Shown: positions 1-5,237 of the stretch, piece after piece
How the letters are laid out: each line of letters begins with the position of its first letter
How positions within the stretch are numbered: position 1 is the first letter of the stretch
Assembly: GCA_021737115.1 (NCBI GenBank)
Contig: JAIPER010000270.1
Span: 1 to 5,392, forward strand
Reading direction: 5' to 3'
DNA: 5,392 nucleotides
From: Desulfohalobiaceae bacterium
Lineage (GTDB): Bacteria > Desulfobacterota > Desulfovibrionia > Desulfovibrionales > Desulfothermaceae
The notes under the pieces: model-generated
What the model was told of the DNA's origin: nothing
What the model saw: only the letters and a program-made list of their open reading frames with translations
The model's database searches: none
Made by a program: the position numbers and the translations under genes

Positions 1-14
1 AACAAAAACGGTGA

Positions 15-132
15 TTGGACGTAAACTTGCCCAGATACGAGGAACAATAAATTTTGAAACCGCAGTGTATTTCAATACATGAGGACTTCAAAATTTTGCA
101 GTGACGAAGTAGATGGGTGAGTTTTCGTCCAA
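15..132. repeat. 118-bp imperfect palindromic intergenic element (MITE/REP-like)
   Basis: The two ends are inverted copies: TTGGACG at 15-21 and CGTCCAA at 126-132. The similarity continues inwards, with about 18 of the first 23 positions matching. An inner perfect 10-bp pair follows (AAATTTTGAA at 49-58 with TTCAAAATTT at 87-96), and the tip is TGTAT/ATACA (66-70/75-79) around a TTCA loop. Almost the whole segment can therefore fold into one long hairpin on either strand. It begins 3 nt beyond the aminotransferase stop codon, so it could act as a structured 3' end for that operon. I saw no flanking target-site duplication and no coding potential. Similar palindromes recur between genes in Desulfobacterota, but that is recollection, not a search. 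Confidence 0.7.
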
Positions 133-135
133 GCA

Positions 136-1524
136 CTAATTTGAGGCGTATTCAGTGGTCCTAGAGGCCGGGACCCCGGTGGACTCCACCTCGCTGTCGG
201 CCACCTTCAGGGCCTGGTCCAGGATGTCTTTGGCCTTGTCGATCTCTTCTTCGGTGACGATCAAGGGCGGGGCGATGATCAGATTGTCGTACCAGGCGAA
301 CATGAACATTCCCTGTTTGAGGGCTTCAGCCGCAATCTTAGCGGTCATCAGGGGCTTGCCGCTGATCTTGTCCTCCTTTACATTGAAGGGCTCCCTGGTC
401 TTGCGGTTCTTGACGATCTCCAGAGCCCAGAAATGGCCGATTCCGCGCACGTCACCCACGCATTCATGCTTGTCGGCCAGTTCGTAGAGCTTGGCCTGGA
501 GGTGCTTGCTGGCCTTCTGGGGGAGGCCGCTGGCCATTACCCTTTTATATTCGGAGACCGCCGCCGGGATGGCCGATGAAGCCAGGGGATGGTAGGCATA
601 GGTGTGGCCGTGGCAGAAGAATTCTTCCTCGAAGAATCCGGCTACCTTATCCGAGGCCGCAGTGATGCCCACCGGGGTGTAAGACGCGCTGGCCCCCTTG
701 GCCATGGTCAGGATGTCCGGGGTCACGTTCCAGTGCTCCATGGCAAAGGCCGGCCCTGTTCTGAACCAGCCGGTCATGATCTCGTCGAAGATGAGCAGGA
801 CCCCGTGCTTGTCGCAGATCTCCCTGACCAGGGGGAAGTATTCCGGAGGCGGCACCAGGCGGCCGTTGGTCCCGACTATGGGTTCGACCACGATGGCGGC
901 CACATTGCCCTCTTCCTTGATCATGTAATCCAGGTACCTGGCGCACTGGACATTGCAGGCCGGATATTCCAGGTCAAAGGGGCAGCGGTAGCAGTAGCAG
1001 TCCGGGGCGAAACGCACTCCTTCGATGGTGCAGCGGGCCTGTTCAGAGGGCCAGCGCCGGGGATCACCGGTCAGGGCCGCGCTGGACGGGGTCGAGCCGT
1101 GAAAGGAGCGATATCTGGAAATGGCTTTGTAGGCAGGAAACTGAGACTGCCTGGCCATTTTCAGGGCCGCCTCATTGGCTTCTGTCCCGCTGGTGGAGAA
1201 GAAAAACTTGCCCAATGTCTGCGGCAGGACCGAGCGGATGGCCTCGACCGCCTCCATGGCGGCTTCGGTCACAAAGGCCGGGGCCACGTAAGGCAGCTTT
1301 TCGGCCTGCCTGACAATGGCCTCGATCACGGTCTTGTTCTTGTGTCCCAGGTTGGAACAGATCAGTTGCGATGAGAAATCGAGATAGGGTTTCCCCTTGT
1401 CGTCATAGATGTAGACCCCTTCCGCATCCGTGACCAGCATCGGGGTTTTCCAGGCCTTCTGCCTGTTCCAGGTCCCGAAGGTGTGTGCGGTCAGCTGGCT
1501 GACTTTTTCCTCTGTGCTTTTCAT
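136..1524 (-). CDS. Class III PLP-dependent aminotransferase (taurine/beta-alanine:pyruvate type)
   Basis: The 462-aa product is a full-length fold-type I aminotransferase of class III, probably cytosolic. It would move an omega-amino group to pyruvate or another keto acid and release a semialdehyde. Visible landmarks are the phosphate-binding STSGTEANEAA (110-120), the RSFHGS segment carrying the cofactor-stacking aromatic residue (139-144), Asp247 in FDEIM (pairs with the pyridine nitrogen), the Schiff-base Lys276 in TMAKGAS, and GHTYAYHP (306-313), which supplies a phosphate contact from the partner subunit. A cysteine cluster (C176, C178, C181, C190, C194) sits between the stacking and Asp segments. 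The start is ATG with AAGGAG (1533-1538) 8 nt upstream. It is the last gene of the operon, 23 nt after the ferritin-like gene. The substrate is not settled: taurine, beta-alanine and 3-aminoisobutyrate all fit. The neighbouring MmsA-type dehydrogenase favours a malonate-semialdehyde type product, giving acetyl-CoA or propionyl-CoA. Confidence 0.93.
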   Translation of the reverse strand: MKSTEEKVSQLTAHTFGTWNRQKAWKTPMLVTDAEGVYIYDDKGKPYLDFSSQLICSNLGHKNKTVIEAIVRQAEKLPYVAPAFVTEAAMEAVEAIRSVLPQTLGKFFFSTSGTEANEAALKMARQSQFPAYKAISRYRSFHGSTPSSAALTGDPRRWPSEQARCTIEGVRFAPDCYCYRCPFDLEYPACNVQCARYLDYMIKEEGNVAAIVVEPIVGTNGRLVPPPEYFPLVREICDKHGVLLIFDEIMTGWFRTGPAFAMEHWNVTPDILTMAKGASASYTPVGITAASDKVAGFFEEEFFCHGHTYAYHPLASSAIPAAVSEYKRVMASGLPQKASKHLQAKLYELADKHECVGDVRGIGHFWALEIVKNRKTREPFNVKEDKISGKPLMTAKIAAEALKQGMFMFAWYDNLIIAPPLIVTEEEIDKAKDILDQALKVADSEVESTGVPASRTTEYASN

Positions 1525-1547
1525 TATTAAGGCTCCTTGGCTGTCAA

Positions 1548-1979
1548 TCAGACAAATTCTTGTAACTTTTCCAAGTGGGCGTCGCGCTTTTTGGCTATCT
1601 GCTTCAAGCCGCGGGCAACTTCCGGTTGGGCCTTGATTTGCTCGGCCGCCTTCTGGTAGTACCGCTTTGCCCTGTCTTCGCGCTGACGCGCGTTTTCCAG
1701 GATCGAGACCTCATCCAGATCCTTGGCCGAGGCGAGATCAACGCAGAACTCGGACCGGGTCAAACCTTCCACAGGTTCCAGGATCATTTCAGTCACGTTT
1801 TCCCGACGAATCCGCTGTATGACCTTCTGGTTTTTCTTCAAATCACTGGCAAAGGCTTCGAAGAGCTGGGTCTGGGCGGTGCATTTCGGATTTTGGGATG
1901 CAGTTAAGTAAAACTCATGATCCTGGGTCTCGAGATCCTCGGCGAATTTCAAAATGCTTCCGAAATTGGTTAGAGGCAT
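1548..1979 (-). CDS. Ferritin-like/rubrerythrin-type four-helix protein with a degenerate metal site
   Basis: This 143-aa, highly charged, predicted all-helical protein has no signal peptide or membrane segment. Its length and spacing fit a bare ferritin-like four-helix bundle. Helix A has E17-x2-D-x2-FY and helix C has E101-x2-A-x2-YY, both typical of ferritin-like carboxylate ligands. In helix B, where the family has E-x2-H, it has L47 and N50. In helix D the E-x2-H motif reads R132-D-A-H135. By my alignment only E17, E101 and H135 survive, so a normal di-iron centre is unlikely. The start is ATG with AGGGAG (1986-1991) 6 nt upstream. It lies between the dehydrogenase (72 nt upstream) and the aminotransferase (23 nt downstream), so it is cotranscribed with an amino-acid degradation pathway. 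A structural, scaffold or chaperone role is possible but speculative. The fold call is fairly good; the function is unknown. Confidence 0.8.
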   Translation of the reverse strand: MPLTNFGSILKFAEDLETQDHEFYLTASQNPKCTAQTQLFEAFASDLKKNQKVIQRIRRENVTEMILEPVEGLTRSEFCVDLASAKDLDEVSILENARQREDRAKRYYQKAAEQIKAQPEVARGLKQIAKKRDAHLEKLQEFV

Positions 1980-2051
1980 GGTGGTCTCCCTAATGAGCTA
2001 TACTGATCCAACTTAGCTTTTTGTAAAATTCTATAACGGCTAACCGCTTTT

Positions 2052-3539
2052 TTACAACCAGCGCTGGATAACGACTTTGGTGTCGGTGAAAAACTGGAAA
2101 ATTTCCTGGCCGTGCCCTTTGATGTCCCCGAAAAAGGAGTTTCCGGCTCCTCCAAAAGGGAAGAAGCTCATGGGTGCGGCAATGCCGATGTTGATGCCGA
2201 CCATGCTCGGTTTGACCCGATATTTGAACTCCCGGGCCGTCTTGCCGTTGCTGGTGTAGATGGAGGTGGCGTTGGCAAACTTCCTGGTATTGACCAGCTC
2301 AATGACCCCGTCCAGATCCTGGCAGCGGATGATGCTGACCACCGGCCCGAATATCTCGTCGTGGGCAATGCTCATGTCCGGAGTTACCTTGTCAAAGACT
2401 GTCGGCCCGACGAAATATCCGTCCGGGTAGCCTTCAACCTTGCAATCCCGGCCGTCCAGGAGAAGCTCGGCCCCTTCGGCAATTCCCTTTTCAATGTAGT
2501 CCAGGACCCGCTTCTGGTGAGCCGCTCCGGCCACCGGACCCATGCCGGTGTCTTCGTTCAGGCCGTCACCGACCTTGATGGCCCTGGCCGACTCCAGGAA
2601 CTGCTTAACGATCTCGTCAGCCCGATCGCCCACCGGGGCGAGTATGGCCCCGGCCAGACAGCGCTGGCCCGAACAGCCGAAGAACGAGGCGACTGCGTTC
2701 GGAATACAGGAGGAGGTCCCGGCATTCGGGGCACAGGAATCCGTATCCAGGGCGGCGTCAGGCATGACCGCCACCACGTTTTTGGCCCCGCCCAGGGCCT
2801 GAACCCGCTTGCCGGTCTCGCCGCAGCGTTTATAGATATATTTGGCGGTCGGGGTTGAGCCGACGAAGGAGATCCCTTCGATGTCAGGATGGTCGAGCAG
2901 TCCGTTGACCACGTCCTTCGAGCCGTGGACCATGTTGACCACGCCTTCGGGAAAACCGGCTTCTTCCATGATTTCGAAGATTTTGGTCTGGGTCATGGGC
3001 ACCTGCTCGGACGGCTTGACCACATAGGTGTTGCCGCAGACCAGGGCGTAGGGCATGAACCACCAGGGGACCATGCCGGGGAAATTGAAGGGCACAATGG
3101 CCGCAAAGACCCCCATGGGCTGGCGATGGCCCAGGCAGTCAATGCCTCTGGCGATGTCTTCCAGGGTGTAACCGGTCATGAGGGTGGTCACGCCGGTGGC
3201 GTGTTCCACATTCTCAATCATCCGTCTGACCTCACCCCTGGCTTCATCGATGATCTTTCCCTGTTCAGTGGTCAGAACTCGGGCGATTTCTTCAAAATTG
3301 TCCTCAAAGGCCTCCTTCAGACGAAAGAGGTACCTGGCCCTGGCCAGGGGCGGAGTTTCCCGCCATTCCGGGAAGGCCTCTTTGGCGGCCTTGACCGCCA
3401 GATCCACATCGTCCCTGGTGCCGTAGCGGACTGTGGCAATCTTCTCCCCTTTGGCCGGATTCCAGACATCGCCGATGGTTTCTGATTTCGACTTGACCCA
3501 TTCACCATTAATGAAATTCAGCATTTCTGGTTTTGACAT
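2052..3539 (-). CDS. mmsA: CoA-acylating methylmalonate/malonate-semialdehyde dehydrogenase family protein (MmsA-like)
   Basis: The 495-aa product is a full-length aldehyde dehydrogenase of the MmsA/IolA class. That family oxidises methylmalonate or malonate semialdehyde with NAD+ and CoA to propionyl-CoA or acetyl-CoA plus CO2. Landmarks are the PFNFPGM oxyanion-hole segment (N152), VVKPSEQ (173-179) and SFVGSTP (224-230) of the NAD site, LGGAKN (249-254), the catalytic Cys294 in GQRC with Arg293 before it, HDEIFGPV (393-400), and a C-terminal FFGD segment (469-472). Arg293 and an Arg in the 105-106 region match the two arginines known to bind the substrate carboxylate in the family. An oddity is a 9-residue tandem duplication at 268-285, directly ahead of the catalytic loop. 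The ATG has a strong AAGGAGGA (3546-3553) 6 nt upstream. It follows the regulator by 33 nt. Conversion of another semialdehyde, such as sulfoacetaldehyde, cannot be excluded. Confidence 0.93.
   Translation of the reverse strand: MSKPEMLNFINGEWVKSKSETIGDVWNPAKGEKIATVRYGTRDDVDLAVKAAKEAFPEWRETPPLARARYLFRLKEAFEDNFEEIARVLTTEQGKIIDEARGEVRRMIENVEHATGVTTLMTGYTLEDIARGIDCLGHRQPMGVFAAIVPFNFPGMVPWWFMPYALVCGNTYVVKPSEQVPMTQTKIFEIMEEAGFPEGVVNMVHGSKDVVNGLLDHPDIEGISFVGSTPTAKYIYKRCGETGKRVQALGGAKNVVAVMPDAALDTDSCAPNAGTSSCIPNAVASFFGCSGQRCLAGAILAPVGDRADEIVKQFLESARAIKVGDGLNEDTGMGPVAGAAHQKRVLDYIEKGIAEGAELLLDGRDCKVEGYPDGYFVGPTVFDKVTPDMSIAHDEIFGPVVSIIRCQDLDGVIELVNTRKFANATSIYTSNGKTAREFKYRVKPSMVGINIGIAAPMSFFPFGGAGNSFFGDIKGHGQEIFQFFTDTKVVIQRWL
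2685..2738 (-). repeat. In-frame 27-bp tandem duplication inside the dehydrogenase gene
   Basis: Two adjacent 27-bp units encode SCAPNAGTS (268-276) and SCIPNAVAS (277-285). They match at 5 of 9 residues and at about 18 of 27 bases. The second copy runs straight into FFGCSGQRC, which holds the catalytic cysteine. From memory of MmsA sequences, the distance from the MPDA motif to the catalytic cysteine is about 10 residues longer here than usual, as expected if one unit is an extra copy. The divergence between the units suggests an old event. Confidence 0.6.
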
Positions 3540-3572
3540 GCAGCGTCCTCCTTGAACTATCAGTGCAGAGTG

Positions 3573-4322
3573 TTAAAAAAAGGAAAAGGGTTGATTCCTT
3601 CCATTGTCTTTCTCCAGCTTGACAAGCTGGGATTCCACGTCCACCACATCGGTGTACATCTCCCGGGCAGCACCTTCCGGGTCCTGTTGTATAATGGCCT
3701 GGTAGATCTTCTCGTGGGCCTCATGGATTGAGCGGCAAAAGGCCTCGTCGAGTTTGAGGGAATCCTTGAAGTCCTTGAGCAGACTCTCCACAAAATCGAT
3801 CATCAGGACCAGGAGCGGGTTTCCTGTGCTTTGGGATATTATCCGGTGAAACTCCTGGCCTTTCAGGCTGATGTCTTGCCCCCCGGCAGTGAGGTAGTTT
3901 TCCCTGGACCAGTCGATGATGGTTTTGAGCCTGGCCAGGTCCTCGTCTGTCCTGTGCAGGGCGGCGTGACTTGCGGCATGGGGCTCGATGATCTTTCTGA
4001 CCTCGGTCAGGTTCTGGAGACTCAGCTCCCTGGAATACAGGAAGTTGGCCAAATTTCGTTTGGTGTATTCAACATCCACCTCCACGACGAAGGCGCCGCC
4101 GCCGCTGCCCTTGCGAATCTCCAGCAGCCCCATGTGCTCGAGAACCCGGAGCGATTCCCTGATGGTCTGTTTGCTGGTCTGAAACTGTTCGGTCAGCTCT
4201 TTTTCCGAGGGCAGTTTGTCGCCGGGAGTTAATTTCCCGTCGAAAATAGCCGAGCGAATCTGGGCAATAATGGTATCCGTGATTTTATCGGGTCTGTCTA
4301 ATTGGAACATGAATTGAGCCAT
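3573..4322 (-). CDS. GntR-family transcriptional regulator, FadR subfamily
   Basis: The product is 249 aa from the ATG at 4322. An N-terminal winged helix-turn-helix is recognisable by LTPGDKLPSEKELTEQF, TIRESLRVLEHMGLLEIRKG and the GSGGGAFV wing. A C-terminal all-helical FCD ligand domain follows, with VRKIIEPHAA, EFHRIISQSTGNPLL and HEKIYQAI. Such proteins bind operators as dimers and are released by an acid or acyl-CoA effector. Two FCD positions that often carry metal ligands look changed: Gly at the usual Asp position four residues before the FH histidine, and Asp in MYTD where M-x2-H is common. The start is uncertain: ATG at 4322, ATG at 4310 (245 aa) or TTG at 4361 (262 aa, lying inside a hairpin). 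None has a recognisable Shine-Dalgarno sequence. Homologues usually begin close to the MFQLDRP segment, so I reject the TTG start. As first gene of the operon it probably controls itself and the enzymes after it. Confidence 0.9.
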   Translation of the reverse strand: MAQFMFQLDRPDKITDTIIAQIRSAIFDGKLTPGDKLPSEKELTEQFQTSKQTIRESLRVLEHMGLLEIRKGSGGGAFVVEVDVEYTKRNLANFLYSRELSLQNLTEVRKIIEPHAASHAALHRTDEDLARLKTIIDWSRENYLTAGGQDISLKGQEFHRIISQSTGNPLLVLMIDFVESLLKDFKDSLKLDEAFCRSIHEAHEKIYQAIIQQDPEGAAREMYTDVVDVESQLVKLEKDNGRNQPFSFF

Positions 4323-4323
4323 G

Positions 4324-4368
4324 AGTTTTCTTGTCAGCGCGGCCAGAGGCCGCCCTGACAAGAAAACT
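4324..4368 (-). promoter_or_regulatory. 45-nt near-perfect hairpin/extended operator just before the regulator start
   Basis: The arms AGTTTTCTTGTCAG (4324-4337) and CTGACAAGAAAACT (4355-4368) are a perfect 14-bp inverted repeat. After one C/C mismatch comes an inner perfect pair, GCGGCC (4339-4344) and GGCCGC (4348-4353), around a 3-nt loop. On the minus strand the structure ends one base before the ATG at 4322. No T-run follows on either strand, so it is a poor intrinsic terminator. It could be an autoregulatory operator (TTGTCAG/CTGACAA half-sites) or an RNA hairpin controlling translation of a gene that lacks a visible ribosome binding site. Confidence 0.6.
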
Positions 4369-4435
4369 ATTTAATATTTAAGCGCAAGAGAGCCCTGTGA
4401 CCGGTTCGTATTCTTTGCTGAAATTTCCAAAAAGC

Positions 4436-4516
4436 CGGACCGACCCTCCCCCCGACCCCTCCCTGACCAGGGAGGGGAGTTTCGGATTCAATGCGGCAGC
4501 CGGGGGCGGACCGACC
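4436..4516. repeat. GC-rich repeat block: hairpin bracketed by a direct repeat
   Basis: CGGACCGACC occurs at 4436-4445 and again at 4507-4516. Between the copies lies a perfect 10-bp inverted repeat with a 2-nt spacer, CCCCTCCCTG (4456-4465) and CAGGGAGGGG (4468-4477). This pyrimidine-rich hairpin resembles dispersed intergenic repeats seen in many bacterial genomes. No transposase is nearby. It could be a remnant of a small non-autonomous element, or a structured segment that dampens read-through from the upstream gene. Confidence 0.5.
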
Positions 4517-4522
4517 AAATTT

Positions 4523-4542
4523 TTTGATTTCAAGATATCAAA
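4523..4542. promoter_or_regulatory. Candidate operator dyad TTTGAT-N8-ATCAAA
   Basis: This 20-bp pseudo-palindrome matches its own reverse complement at 16 of 20 positions. It lies about 200 bp upstream of the regulator start. Its size suits a dimeric winged-helix regulator, but the site does not match the TTGTCAG half-sites of the hairpin at 4324-4368, so the two cannot both be assumed to bind the same protein. Confidence 0.25.
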
Positions 4543-4641
4543 CGCTTACGCGAAGTTTCATACGAGAACTGCATCTAACCGCGCTGACATCAACTTTAAC
4601 ATTAGGTTAGCAGGGCTGTCTGAACAGCCGGAAAAGTCTCA

Positions 4642-4670
4642 GCTTAACAAGAAAGAGCGTCGTTTGTCAA
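4642..4670 (-). promoter_or_regulatory. Weak candidate promoter with a consensus -35 box
   Basis: On the minus strand a perfect TTGACA (4665-4670) is preceded by an AT-rich stretch that could serve as an UP element. With a 17-nt spacer the -10 position is TTAAGC (4642-4647), which fits poorly. If used, it would give the operon a leader of about 300 nt containing the repeats. I found no better pair of boxes nearer the regulator. Confidence 0.2.
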
Positions 4671-4700
4671 GAAATATCTAAATATTTATATATATGAATA

Positions 4701-5168
4701 TTAAACACTGGCTCCCCTGTCGGTATTGGCAAGGAAACTGTTCTCAATGGCCTTGATCCACTGGGGTGGATAGGGCAATTTGAAGGCGGCGCAGTCTTTT
4801 TCCTGGCTGTTATTCACAAAGAAGACCCTGACCACGGATTGATGCAGGTTTACCCCTTTGTGGCCACGGTCGTGATCGACATGAAAAATGGCTGATCCCG
4901 GGATCTCGAGCTCGAGCTTCTTCAGCCTGCTCCGATAAAATAGGCGGTCTTTCAAAAGAATGAGAAATCCGCTGCTGCGCCTTGGAGATCCCGGCTCGGA
5001 AACGAGTCCGAAATAATTGACTCCGAAGCTCATGGCCTTGATCGTTTCCGGGGCGAAACGGCGGTTGATCCACTGCCGGTCCCGCCACCTGATCCAGGCG
5101 ATATAGGCAATGATGCCGAAAAAGACAAGGGCGATTATCAACCACTGCTGGTCACCAAGAAAATTCAT
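4701..5168 (-). CDS. Single-pass membrane protein with a PH/GRAM-like cytosolic domain
   Basis: The 155-aa protein is not identified with a named family. Residues 9-26 form one hydrophobic helix, followed at once by arginine-rich sequence (28-37), which predicts a cytosolic C-terminal part. Residues about 50-145 alternate short strands: SSGFLILLKDRLFYRS, an ELEIP turn (86-90), an Ile/Val strand, VVRVFFVNN and a closing segment PPQWIKAIENSF that looks like a capping helix. This order of strands then helix resembles bacterial PH/GRAM-like domains, but that is a pattern judgement. ATG has AAAAGGAG (5177-5184) 8 nt upstream, so the start is solid. A 54-nt hairpin abuts that ribosome binding site. 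It follows the partial gene by 52 nt on the same strand and is probably cotranscribed with it. No functional link to the operon beyond is evident. Confidence 0.75.
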   Translation of the reverse strand: MNFLGDQQWLIIALVFFGIIAYIAWIRWRDRQWINRRFAPETIKAMSFGVNYFGLVSEPGSPRRSSGFLILLKDRLFYRSRLKKLELEIPGSAIFHVDHDRGHKGVNLHQSVVRVFFVNNSQEKDCAAFKLPYPPQWIKAIENSFLANTDRGASV

Positions 5169-5183
5169 AAGTACATCTCCTTT

Positions 5184-5237
5184 TCTCAGAATTCGAATAT
5201 GGCAGGATGAAGAACCTGCCCTATTCGAATTCTGAGA
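5184..5237 (-). promoter_or_regulatory. 54-nt near-perfect hairpin between the partial gene and the membrane-protein gene
   Basis: The outer arms, TCTCAGAATTCGAATA (5184-5199) and TATTCGAATTCTGAGA (5222-5237), form a perfect 16-bp inverted repeat. After one T/C mismatch, GGCAGG (5201-5206) pairs with CCTGCC (5215-5220) around an 8-nt loop. One arm overlaps the stop codon of the gene upstream, and the other touches the ribosome binding site of the gene downstream. No T-run follows on the minus strand, so control of translation, RNA processing or stability between the two genes is more likely than simple termination. Confidence 0.6.

Larger units (their letters stand above)
4369..4700. other. 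Gene-free intergenic region holding the presumed operon promoter
   Basis: No credible gene is seen on either strand. The longest reading frame, 4397-4681 on the plus strand, is low-complexity and translates a GC-rich repeat. The region contains an AT-rich left edge (4369-4380), a GC-rich repeat block (4436-4516), a TTTGAT-N8-ATCAAA dyad (4523-4542), a small perfect hairpin GGCTGT-CTGA-ACAGCC (4614-4629), and an AT-rich stretch (4672-4700) directly after the upstream gene's stop codon. Transcription of the four-gene operon most likely starts in here. Confidence 0.6.

Noticed and set aside
589..1374. Long plus-strand open frame of 261 codons opposite the aminotransferase
   Set aside because: It lies entirely antisense to a gene with intact catalytic motifs. 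Its Gly/Arg/His-rich composition is typical of an antisense shadow in moderately GC-rich DNA.
1996..2018. AGCTA...TAGCT inverted repeat followed by T-run, as a terminator between dehydrogenase and ferritin-like genes
   Set aside because: The stem is only 5 bp with a 13-nt loop, and the T-run follows on the plus strand, where nothing appears to be transcribed.
2112..3485. Long plus-strand open frames (2112-2858 and 2889-3485) opposite the dehydrogenase
   Set aside because: They are mirror frames of a well-conserved enzyme, with no domain signal and no ribosome binding site of note.
4323..4361. TTG start at 4361 extending the regulator by 13 residues
   Set aside because: The extra residues would be encoded by the hairpin itself, no ribosome binding site precedes the TTG, and the family normally starts close to the MFQLDRP segment. 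Kept only as an alternative.
4397..4681. A 94-codon open frame on the plus strand in the intergenic region
   Set aside because: Its N-terminal part is a translation of the GC-rich hairpin repeat, it has no ribosome binding site or recognisable domain, and it runs opposite to every other gene.
4672..4687. AT-only 6-bp hairpin after the stop codon of the membrane-protein gene, as an intrinsic terminator
   Set aside because: The stem has no G/C pairs and would be too weak; the AT richness is equally explained by promoter DNA.
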